Below, in pieces: positions 1 to 5,479 of a DNA stretch of 5,565 bases (position 1 is its first letter; the number at the start of each line of letters is the position of its first letter). Source of the DNA: Patescibacteria group bacterium (GTDB taxonomy: Bacteria > Patescibacteriota > Patescibacteriia > S139-126); contig WFTD01000027.1 in assembly GCA_015485755.1 (NCBI GenBank), forward strand, positions 1 through 5,565, given 5' to 3'. Under the pieces are notes generated by a model. It had not been told where the DNA came from and ran no database searches. It saw only the letters and a program-made list of their open reading frames with translations. The translations under genes and the position numbers were made by a program.

Positions 1-226
1 CGTCAAAAAATTTGTAGTGCACCATCTTCTTGCGGGAATCTTCGTATTCCTCCGTCCCGTAGGACATGACCATATCGTACAACCGCTGATACGCCGTGCG
101 GAGTACTTTGGGGTCCTTGCGCACAATTTCCAGGTAATCCTGGAATGTTCCATGCCAGCTCATACCTTTCATTTGGTTGGTGAGCCTTTTTGTGATTAAA
201 TCTAGCGGACTTTGATTAGTGCTCAT
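1..226 (-). CDS. prkA: PrkA-family serine protein kinase, N-terminal fragment (3' end beyond the window)
   Basis: Reading the minus strand from the ATG at 226-224 gives 75 uninterrupted codons that run off the left edge. The protein begins MSTNQSPLDL and contains the stretches GTFQDYLEIVRKDP, YQRLYDMVMSYGTEEYED and KKMVHYKFFD. From memory these match the conserved N-terminal region of PrkA kinases, which precedes the P-loop (AAA-like) part. The family is usually about 640-690 residues, so only about one ninth is present and the Walker A motif and kinase core lie outside. PrkA is a cytoplasmic Ser/Thr kinase with an AAA-type ATPase module, linked in Bacillus and enterobacteria to sporulation, stress or stationary-phase physiology and often found beside yeaH/DUF444 and spoVR genes. 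Those partners would be expected past the left edge. The start is fixed by a perfect AGGAGGA seven bases upstream. GC content of the fragment is about 46 percent. Truncation reflects the window edge; no frameshift is visible. Confidence 0.85.
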   Translation of the reverse strand, partial: MSTNQSPLDLITKRLTNQMKGMSWHGTFQDYLEIVRKDPKVLRTAYQRLYDMVMSYGTEEYEDSRKKMVHYKFFD

Positions 227-233
227 AACTAAA

Positions 234-240
234 TCCTCCT
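234..240 (-). promoter_or_regulatory. Strong Shine-Dalgarno sequence of prkA
   Basis: The minus strand reads AGGAGGA here, seven bases (TTTAGTT) before the ATG at 226-224. This near-perfect anti-16S match decides the prkA start. Neither plus-strand gene in the window has a comparable site. Confidence 0.85.
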
Positions 241-278
241 TATTTATGGTTTGGGTTGTCAATGATCTGCTTTTATTT

Positions 279-318
279 TTGTATTTTTATTTTGTTTATA
301 ATTTATACAAAAATACAA
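279..318. repeat. 10-bp perfect inverted repeat in the divergent intergenic region
   Basis: TTGTATTTTT (279-288) is exactly complementary to AAAAATACAA (309-318), with a 20-base spacer. The right arm lies between the candidate -10 and -35 of the prkA promoter, and the spacer covers that -10 (302-307). It could be a repressor site or a hairpin. The A/T-only composition of most of it makes chance occurrence quite possible. Confidence 0.35.
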
Positions 319-329
319 CATAAATGCAA
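302..329 (-). promoter_or_regulatory. Candidate sigma-70-type promoter for prkA
   Basis: On the minus strand TTGCAT (329-324) is followed after 16 bases by TATAAA (307-302), which is 5 of 6 to the -10 consensus. The -35 matches only in its first three bases. Transcription would start near 295, leaving a leader of about 70 nt before the ATG. A second minus-strand TTGACA (262-257) has no usable -10 because the right spacing falls on the Shine-Dalgarno sequence. AT-rich DNA yields such matches by chance, so this is tentative. Confidence 0.3.
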
Positions 330-332
330 GCG

Positions 333-370
333 GCAAACAAGGTGGAAAAGTAAAGTGCAAAACAAGTGGA
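333..370. repeat. Imperfect direct repeat upstream of the surface-protein promoter
   Basis: GCAAACAAGGTGGA (333-346) recurs as GCAAAACAAGTGGA (357-370), offset 24 bases, about two helical turns. A partial third match, GCAAGTGA, sits at 394-401. The copies lie just upstream of the TTGACA at 379-384, where an activator or repressor could bind on one face of the helix. No known operator is recognised. Confidence 0.3.
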
Positions 371-378
371 TAATGGGA

Positions 379-407
379 TTGACAAAATATAAGGCAAGTG
401 ATGAGAT
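379..407 (+). promoter_or_regulatory. Candidate promoter of the surface protein-sortase operon
   Basis: A perfect -35 TTGACA (379-384) is followed after 17 bases by TGAGAT (402-407). This is a weak -10 (3 of 6), but TG at 399-400 lies where an extended -10 would place it. Transcription would start near 414, giving a leader of about 45 nt before the ATG at 459. Spacing and location fit; the poor -10 limits confidence. Confidence 0.4.
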
Positions 408-458
408 GAAAGTGGAGGTTTGTTATTTATTATTTTGTCTTTGAATTAAAGAAAATAT

Positions 459-3400
459 ATGAATTTTTATAAAATAGCAATATTTCTCTTTGTTTTGACA
501 GGAGGGATGTTGTTTGGCGGTTTAGCCGCCAGGGCTGAGACAGATAACCAATGCACCCAATCAATTGACACAGTAATTGTTATGGATGTGTCAAATAGTA
601 TGGGAGAGTGTATTGGAGGTAGTTTTGGCGTGCCAATCACCAACCTAACGGAATCTCAGTGCGCTCTGATGGGGGGTGATTGGGATAGCGACAATAATAC
701 TTGCACTATTAATTTTATTTATCCCAATGGACTAGGAAGGGAGCAGTGCAGTGCTGTGGGCGGAACTTGGCAGGATACCTTACTTAATGATGCGCGCAGT
801 TTAGCTAGTTATTATGCAAGTTTAGCCGGTTCGGTTTCTCCGGTTGATCGGGTGGCGGTAGTTTCATTTGCTAGCAATGCCCAAACAGTTATTGGTTTGA
901 CTGATGATATGTCAGCTGTGCAAAGCGCGTTGAATTCTCTTCAATCAGGTGAAGGCGGAACTAATTTGGGGGCTGGACTTAATATGGCAGTTGGTATTTT
1001 ATCATCAAGCGATGCTCCAGATAAAAAGATTTTAGTATTTTCTGACGGCGATCCAACTTTACCTACCCTGCCAGCTGACCAGACAGATTCTGGTGACGAA
1101 CAGGAAGTGCTTAATGCATACAGCAATGCCCAGGCTGCTGGCATTAAGATTTACAGTTTTGATATGAATTCAGCCAGCAGTGATAGTAATGTTATGGAGC
1201 AAATTGCAGTGCCAGGAGGGTATTTTAATGAAAACGGCACCACAGCGGATTTGGATAATATTTATGAATCCAATAAGTATATCACTTGCCCTAGCAGTAC
1301 AGTGAAAGTTTGTAAGATGGATGCTGAGACAGAAGAATTTTTGAATGGTTGGACAATAACACTGCAGCAACAAACCAAAGATGGTTATGATTTTTACGCT
1401 GAAGGCGTAACCGGCGATGAGGATAATGATTATCCTAATGGCTGTGTTGTCTTTAGCGAGGTAGAACCAGGCAATTACCAATTGACCGAGGAGATGCAGG
1501 AAGGATGGGAATTGTCATCTCCAGAGTCTGGTAGTTTCCGATTTTCAGTTGAGCCCGGTTTTGATAATACAGATGATCCTTTTATTTTTGTTAATCGTAA
1601 ATTGCCGCCGCCTTATTGTGGTGATGGCAAGGTAAATCAAGAGTGGGAGCAGTGCGATGGCGAGCAAGGTTGCCTTGATACCTGCCAATGGGAAGAACAA
1701 GACCAATGCAGTGATTTGGTACTGGCGCGGGTGGTGGTTGATAATGTTGAATATGGCAAGGACGCTTATTTGACTGATAGGGTATATGTTGGCAGCAGCG
1801 ATTATTATGTGCCAAGTGGCGCTTGGTTCCCACTTTATTTCAATGGATCTTACTTTACCGATCCAGATATTACTTCTTATGAGGATGTAGATGGTCTGGC
1901 AGTGCAAAGGTTAGAAGATTCAGTGCGGTTGGTGCTATATGGCTCACGAGATAAAAATGCAGGTGATATTGCTGAACATGCCAGCGGTTATATTGAATTT
2001 TATAATGCCAATGTTACCCATTTGCGTGATGACAAATCCGGCAACAACAAGCTGGAAAAGGATCAGGAAGTAGGCGGTTACAATGACGGCGACGGCAGTA
2101 AAGGTGGTCCGGGCGATGATGAAGTTTGGCTTGAGGATGGCCGGTCTAATTTTTGGCTGTCGGTAGATGTCGCTGATGACGGCTATTATACTGACTGGCA
2201 GATTATTGAAGATTGCCGCGATATTATTACTGTGTGCAAATATGACACAGATGAAAATCCATTGTCAGGTTGGGAAATAAATATTGAGCCGGCAAATAAT
2301 TTAGTTGTCAATGGCGATTTTGAGACGCCGCTTGTTACTGACCATAGCGGCAAATGGCAGCTTTTTACCGCTGATGAGGTTGGTTGGAATATTGAGTGGG
2401 TAAATGACGGTATTGATGATGAGCCAATGCTGGAGCTGCAGAGCAGCAATTTGTGGGCTCCGGCTAGCGGTAGCCAATACGCTGAACTTGATTCTCATTA
2501 TTATCTTCCTGAAGAAAATCCAAAACGCGCTTCTGTAAGCATTTGGCAGGATATCTCTACTGTTCCTGGACGGAGATATAGGCTGACCTTTGCTTTTTCT
2601 CCTCGTCCCAACTATCCGGAAAGCGATAATAAATTGCGGGTGCAGTTTGGCGATGTAGATGAATTGGTAAGCGCTGATGGAAGCGGCAATGGCAATACAG
2701 CGTGGATGACTTACAATTATACCATTACCGCCACTGACAATGTTACCACTTTGCGCTTTACTGATATGGGAGAGCCAAATTCTTTTGGCACTTTGCTTGA
2801 TGCGGTGAAAGTTACTGAAATAATCAGTGATGAAACTGGCAGTAATGGTTGTGTTGAGTTTAGAGATTTGGATTATGGCGATTATACAATAAGCGAGACA
2901 AATCAAGACAACTGGGTACAGGTAGAGCCAGTTGAAGGTGTCTACCAAATAACTTTTGATGAAAATAACCGCAATCCATTTTTGACTTTTGTCAATAGAT
3001 GGGAGGAGCCTATGGGAACAATAAGGGTCTGCAAGTATTATGATGAGGATAATGACGGTGAATATGATAAGCCTTATTATAACAATGGCTTAACAGCTGT
3101 TTCTTGGTGGCAGAAGATTTGGAGTAAATTGATAAAGTCCGCTCAAGCGCTGTCTTTGGTTGAGCATGACACCCCGTTGTCTGGTTGGAATATTATAGTA
3201 GAAGGCGAGGATAGCAGCTATGACGGGCAAACCAATGAAGCTGGCTGTGTTGATTTTTCAGTTCCTTATGGTAATTACACCATAACTGAAGAGATGCCAA
3301 GCGCAGAAGGTGAGTATTGGGTGCAAACTTATCCAGCTGGAGACGGTAGCCATAGCGTGACTATTAATGCTGACAATGAGTATGAGGAAGTTTATTTTCT

Positions 3401-4406
3401 GAATGTTAAAGCAGACATTTGGGGCTGTAAATATAATGCTGAAACAGAGGAAAAGATGGGAGGATGGCAGATAGAGCTTTATCGCCAAGTTGAGCCGGAA
3501 GATGATTCAGATGATTTTTCCTGGGAGTTGTACCAGACTGTGTTTACTAACAACGACCCAGAATCTCCCCGGTATGGCTGTTATTATTTTGCCGGGATAG
3601 ACAATAAGAGCGATACTTATAAGCTTGTAGAAGTAGCTCAGGATAATTGGGAGCAAGTATATCCAGAGGATTACTATGAATTGGGCGGAGGCGAGTGGTC
3701 AAATCCTTATGATTTTACCAATAGATATAATGCGCCTAGCGGTGGCGGAGGAGGAGGGTGTATTTCTGGCTGTGGTGGCTCAACACCATCATCTCCGCAA
3801 TCGCCAACTAGCAGTGCTACGCCCACGCCAGTGGTATTGGGATATGAAGAGGTTTTCCCTGAATTTAGCAAAACAGTAGACAAGGAAACAATTAATCCAG
3901 GCGGTATTTTGACTTACTCAATCAAAGTAAAAAATACCAGCCAGGTTAACTTAATTGATGTAGAAATTACAGATACTTTGCCACCTGGGTTTGTTTTTGC
4001 TGATGATAGCTCAATCAGCCGTAAGTGGACAGTTGGCACTCTGGCAGCCGGCAGCGAGGAAGTGTTTGTTTATAAAGTTAAAGTGTCTGATAGCATTGCA
4101 GCTGGTATTTATGCTAATACGGCCAAGTTAACCTATCGGAAGGGGGCGGAAAATGATGGCGCGGTTGAGATGAGCGCGGCAGCGGTTGGCATTTCTGCTA
4201 GCGCAACGCAGCCAGCAAGCAGCAAATTAAATTCCATAATAGTGGAGGCCCCAGTAGAAGTAGTGCCAGTTAAAGTTGCCGGTTATAGCCTGTTGCCAGA
4301 AACTGGCGGCGGTGATGCTGATGGGCAAATTCCAGTTGGTTTGATAGCCTGGCCATTGGTGCTTGTTGGTTTGGTTTTGGTAAGGCGGTCTTTTGTCTTG
4401 GACTAG
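459..4406 (+). CDS. Secreted modular surface protein with VWA, Cna-B, DUF642 and DUF11 domains and an LPETG anchor
   Basis: The 1315-residue product is probably an adhesin or matrix/host-binding protein of the cell surface. Residues 1-26 are a signal peptide (K5, hydrophobic core, ARA/E cleavage). Residues about 33-272 are a von Willebrand A domain with MIDAS residues D43-x-S45-x-S47, T168 and D196, interrupted at about 50-104 by a Cys-rich insert. Cna-B/SpaA-like domains lie at about 278-380, 586-848, 853-984 and 985-1093. Between the first two are a Myxococcus-type Cys repeat (C387GDG...C399DG, to 411) and an unrecognised segment (417-585). A DUF642-like module (613-787) sits inside the second Cna-B domain. 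Then come a Gly6/Cys and Ser/Thr/Pro linker (1095-1125), a DUF11 domain (about 1131-1246), LPETG (1279-1283), a hydrophobic helix (1291-1308) and RR. The ATG is chosen because the signal peptide begins there; its Shine-Dalgarno is weak (AAAGAAAA only). The protein is strongly acidic. The ligand is unknown. Confidence 0.93.
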   Translation: MNFYKIAIFLFVLTGGMLFGGLAARAETDNQCTQSIDTVIVMDVSNSMGECIGGSFGVPITNLTESQCALMGGDWDSDNNTCTINFIYPNGLGREQCSAVGGTWQDTLLNDARSLASYYASLAGSVSPVDRVAVVSFASNAQTVIGLTDDMSAVQSALNSLQSGEGGTNLGAGLNMAVGILSSSDAPDKKILVFSDGDPTLPTLPADQTDSGDEQEVLNAYSNAQAAGIKIYSFDMNSASSDSNVMEQIAVPGGYFNENGTTADLDNIYESNKYITCPSSTVKVCKMDAETEEFLNGWTITLQQQTKDGYDFYAEGVTGDEDNDYPNGCVVFSEVEPGNYQLTEEMQEGWELSSPESGSFRFSVEPGFDNTDDPFIFVNRKLPPPYCGDGKVNQEWEQCDGEQGCLDTCQWEEQDQCSDLVLARVVVDNVEYGKDAYLTDRVYVGSSDYYVPSGAWFPLYFNGSYFTDPDITSYEDVDGLAVQRLEDSVRLVLYGSRDKNAGDIAEHASGYIEFYNANVTHLRDDKSGNNKLEKDQEVGGYNDGDGSKGGPGDDEVWLEDGRSNFWLSVDVADDGYYTDWQIIEDCRDIITVCKYDTDENPLSGWEINIEPANNLVVNGDFETPLVTDHSGKWQLFTADEVGWNIEWVNDGIDDEPMLELQSSNLWAPASGSQYAELDSHYYLPEENPKRASVSIWQDISTVPGRRYRLTFAFSPRPNYPESDNKLRVQFGDVDELVSADGSGNGNTAWMTYNYTITATDNVTTLRFTDMGEPNSFGTLLDAVKVTEIISDETGSNGCVEFRDLDYGDYTISETNQDNWVQVEPVEGVYQITFDENNRNPFLTFVNRWEEPMGTIRVCKYYDEDNDGEYDKPYYNNGLTAVSWWQKIWSKLIKSAQALSLVEHDTPLSGWNIIVEGEDSSYDGQTNEAGCVDFSVPYGNYTITEEMPSAEGEYWVQTYPAGDGSHSVTINADNEYEEVYFLNVKADIWGCKYNAETEEKMGGWQIELYRQVEPEDDSDDFSWELYQTVFTNNDPESPRYGCYYFAGIDNKSDTYKLVEVAQDNWEQVYPEDYYELGGGEWSNPYDFTNRYNAPSGGGGGGCISGCGGSTPSSPQSPTSSATPTPVVLGYEEVFPEFSKTVDKETINPGGILTYSIKVKNTSQVNLIDVEITDTLPPGFVFADDSSISRKWTVGTLAAGSEEVFVYKVKVSDSIAAGIYANTAKLTYRKGAENDGAVEMSAAAVGISASATQPASSKLNSIIVEAPVEVVPVKVAGYSLLPETGGGDADGQIPVGLIAWPLVLVGLVLVRRSFVLD
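555..1274 (+). other. VWA domain with Cys-rich insertion (part of the surface-protein CDS)
   Basis: The metal-ion-dependent adhesion site is complete: DVSNS (residues 43-47), T168 in GGTNLGAGL and D196 in FSDGDP. Metal-mediated ligand binding is therefore plausible. About 55 residues are inserted directly after the first motif, carrying C51, C68, C82 and C97 and two copies of QC-x3-GG-x-W (67-75 and 96-104). The fold resumes at DTLLNDARSLASYY (helix 1) and VAVVSF (strand). Confidence 0.85.
1290..3737 (+). repeat. Four divergent Cna-B/SpaA-like repeats (part of the surface-protein CDS)
   Basis: Each unit starts with a strand like VxVCKxD...L.GW, has a GCVxF-type strand, then G-[ND]-Y-x-[IL]-x-E, then a Trp (NW, GW or YW), and ends in F.N[RV]. 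Domain limits by residue are about 278-380, 586-848 (split by DUF642), 853-984 (split by a Trp/Lys helix) and 985-1093. Predicted isopeptide triads are K286/E344/N379, K594/E813/N846, K859/E944/N982 and K991/E1058/N1088. Cys pairs are C285/C329, C593/C798, C858/C930 and C990/C1041. Such domains normally form rigid, protease-resistant stalks. The units are too diverged at DNA level to be recent duplications. Confidence 0.8.
2295..2819 (+). other. DUF642-like carbohydrate-binding-type module nested in Cna-B domain 2 (part of the surface-protein CDS)
   Basis: Residues 613-787 show the DUF642 signature in order: NGDFETP (618-624), GW then IEW, GSQYAELDS (671-679), IWQDISTVPGRRYRLTFAFS (695-714) running into SPRP (714-717), W749 and LLDAVKVT (779-786). 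DUF642 proteins have galactose-binding-like folds and some bind polysaccharide. The module begins right after the GWEINIE strand of the Cna-B domain and ends before its GCVEF strand. Confidence 0.8.
4293..4376 (+). other. LPETG cell-wall sorting signal (part of the surface-protein CDS)
   Basis: TTG CCA GAA ACT GGC encodes L1279-P-E-T-G1283, then a short polar stretch (GGDADGQ), an 18-residue hydrophobic helix starting IPVGLIAWP, and a short tail beginning RR. This is the canonical tripartite sortase substrate; cleavage is expected between T1282 and G1283. The sortase gene starts 25 nt after the stop codon. Confidence 0.92.
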
Positions 4407-4431
4407 AATTATTATAAAAAATAAAGTATTT

Positions 4432-5055
4432 ATGAGAGTAAAAATAAGGCGGCTCGCTCTATTAGTTGTTGGTTTGGGGCTGGTTGGGGTTGGTGTTATT
4501 ATTTTTTTACTAGGACAGACAGAGGATATTGGGACAACTTCTTCAGCTGTAAATTTTTTCAAGCAGCTGCCTTCAGGTGAAGAGCCAATTGTCAAATCAA
4601 TCATCACTGGCAAACAAGACCCCAGCCCTCCTGTTTATGATATTGGTGATTATGATAAGTTTTTGGTTGTTCCTAAAATGGGTGTTGCCGCCCCTATTTT
4701 AGAAGGTGGAATTGAAAGGCTGGCAGAGGGGATTTGGTTGCTCCCCGGAACTTCCACTCCTGATCAAGGCGGCAACACTGTTATCACTGCCCATCGCTGG
4801 AAATACAAACCTCCTGATCCTCGCACTTTTTATAACATTGATAAAATGAAGATGGGCGATGTTATTACTTTAAAGTGGCAAGGAAAAAAGTATTATTATC
4901 AGGTATTTTCAGTTTTTATGGTAACCCCAGATCAGACAGAAATCCTTTATCCAACCAAAGATCCAATTTTAACTTTGTTCAGTTGTGCTCCTTTGTATGA
5001 GACAACTTTCAGGCAAGTAGTTAAGGCAAAGTTAATAAAAACAGAAGAAATATAA
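4432..5055 (+). CDS. Membrane-anchored sortase (class D/E-like transpeptidase)
   Basis: The 207-residue protein has a basic N-terminus (MRVKIRR), one membrane helix (about 8-27) and an extracytoplasmic sortase fold. Catalytic residues are visible: H121 in ITAHRW, C185 in TLFSCAP (a variant of the TLxTC motif) and R194 in TTFRQVV. The PGTSTPDQGGNTVITAHRW and FYNIDKMKMGDVI stretches are typical of class D/E sortases; the class cannot be settled by eye. It should cleave LPxTG-type signals at the Thr-Gly bond and transfer the protein to an envelope nucleophile. Its obvious substrate is the LPETG protein encoded 25 nt upstream, so the two are probably co-transcribed. ATG at 4432 is preferred because it puts the basic residues directly before the membrane helix. 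A TTG at 4393 would add 13 residues and overlap the upstream gene by 14 nt, with AAGG a few bases before it. No good Shine-Dalgarno precedes 4432. Confidence 0.93.
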   Translation: MRVKIRRLALLVVGLGLVGVGVIIFLLGQTEDIGTTSSAVNFFKQLPSGEEPIVKSIITGKQDPSPPVYDIGDYDKFLVVPKMGVAAPILEGGIERLAEGIWLLPGTSTPDQGGNTVITAHRWKYKPPDPRTFYNIDKMKMGDVITLKWQGKKYYYQVFSVFMVTPDQTEILYPTKDPILTLFSCAPLYETTFRQVVKAKLIKTEEI

Positions 5056-5056
5056 A

Positions 5057-5104
5057 AAAATAAGGTGGACAAAAAAATTGTTCACCTTATTTTATTTATT
5101 TTTT
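5057..5104 (+). terminator. Rho-independent terminator of the surface protein-sortase operon
   Basis: AAAATAAGGTGGACAA (5057-5072) pairs with TTGTTCACCTTATTTT (5078-5093) over 16 bp with one G-T wobble and an AAAAA loop, followed by the T-rich ATTTATTTTTT (5094-5104). It starts two bases after the sortase stop codon. The A-run on its left side means it could also stop transcription arriving from the right. Confidence 0.88.
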
Positions 5105-5275
5105 AGATATTATTTATTGTTGATTTTGCTATCTTTTTGGCAAACGGGGCATAAGTTGTGGATAGCTTGGGCGATTTTACCTGTTTGAAGCAAGTTATTT
5201 TTTGGTTAAAATTAAATGATAATAAATTGCAATAATTTTATCTAAAAATAAAGGAAATATTTTTTATATTATCCC
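5105..5275. other. AT-rich intergenic stretch with no supported gene
   Basis: No reading frame of useful length with a start codon and ribosome binding site is seen on either strand. A minus-strand frame encoding a short CPVCQKD-ending peptide lacks an ATG and a plausible start (see rejected items). The stretch from 5215 to 5270 is nearly all A/T and could act as upstream AT-rich DNA for the promoter-like element at 5276. Confidence 0.6.
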
Positions 5276-5302
5276 TTGACATTATATTCTTTCCTTTTTA
5301 AT
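5276..5302 (+). promoter_or_regulatory. Candidate promoter for a short terminated transcript
   Basis: A perfect TTGACA (5276-5281) is preceded by very AT-rich DNA. The best -10, TTTAAT (5297-5302, 5 of 6), is 15 bases away, shorter than ideal; TAATCT-like alternatives with 16-17-base spacing are weaker. The start would be near 5309. Support comes from the intrinsic terminator about 130 bases downstream with no gene between. Confidence 0.42.
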
Positions 5303-5308
5303 CTTATT

Positions 5309-5440
5309 ACCAGTAACTAAAAGCAGGAGAGAAAAATAATTCAAAATACAATATGCAATACCAAACTGCAAATAATCACTTTTTCTATTCCTGCTTTATA
5401 GCAGGATAAGGGGATCACTGCGTGCTGGCGGTGATTTTTT
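5309..5440 (+). ncRNA. Candidate structured small RNA or attenuated leader
   Basis: Between the promoter-like element and an intrinsic terminator lie about 130 nt with no convincing gene but strong pairing potential. AAAGCAGGA (5320-5328) can pair with TCCTGCTTT (5389-5397), continued by AGAAAAA (5330-5336) with TTTTTCT (5380-5386) across a small internal loop. Alternatively TCCTGCT (5389-5395) forms a 7-bp hairpin with AGCAGGA (5400-5406). The two are mutually exclusive. AACTGCAAA (5365-5373) also matches TTTGCAGTT (5442-5450), just beyond the terminator. No Rfam family is recognised (not T-box, 6S or tmRNA by eye). The 5' end is inferred; the 3' end is set by the terminator. It could be a stand-alone RNA or a leader for a gene past the right edge. 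Confidence 0.4.
5414..5440 (+). terminator. Intrinsic terminator of the candidate small RNA
   Basis: ATCACTGC (5414-5421) pairs with GCGGTGAT (5428-5435) over 8 bp with one T-G wobble and a GTGCTG loop. A run of six T (5435-5440) follows, its first base closing the stem. It is the most GC-rich element in the right-hand intergenic region and points to a plus-strand transcript ending here. Confidence 0.8.
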
Positions 5441-5479
5441 GTTTGCAGTTATGTTCTTCAATCATTTTGTCTATTGATT

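Noticed and set aside
17..199. A 60-codon plus-strand frame opposite prkA.
   Set aside because: It is the antisense shadow of the prkA coding region, whose minus-strand translation clearly matches a conserved family.
256..444. A 62-codon plus-strand frame in the intergenic region (starts MSMICFYFCIF).
   Set aside because: Composition follows the AT-rich DNA, there is no ribosome binding site, it overlaps the candidate promoters of both flanking genes, and the peptide resembles nothing known.
2301..2948. A 215-codon minus-strand frame, and other antisense frames (for example 1545-1907 and 4227-4613) within the surface-protein and sortase region.
   Set aside because: They lie opposite well-supported coding sequence, lack ribosome binding sites and have no recognisable domains; long antisense frames are expected from the codon bias of the sense gene.
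3078..3173. A frameshift or gene fusion at the signal-peptide-like AQAL stretch, implying two genes joined.
   Set aside because: The frame is continuous, the same Cna-B domain continues on both sides (K859 before; C930, E944 and N982 after), and no start codon with a binding site lies there.
1290..3737. A recent tandem duplication or CRISPR-like array in the repetitive surface gene.
   Set aside because: The repeats are only similar at the protein motif level; no DNA direct repeats with regular spacing are seen.
5105..5210. A minus-strand frame ending ...IHNLCPVCQKDSKINNK, with a CPVC motif.
   Set aside because: Only about 30 codons are open, there is no ATG, and the only start option is a TTG without a ribosome binding site. 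It could be a gene remnant but cannot be supported.
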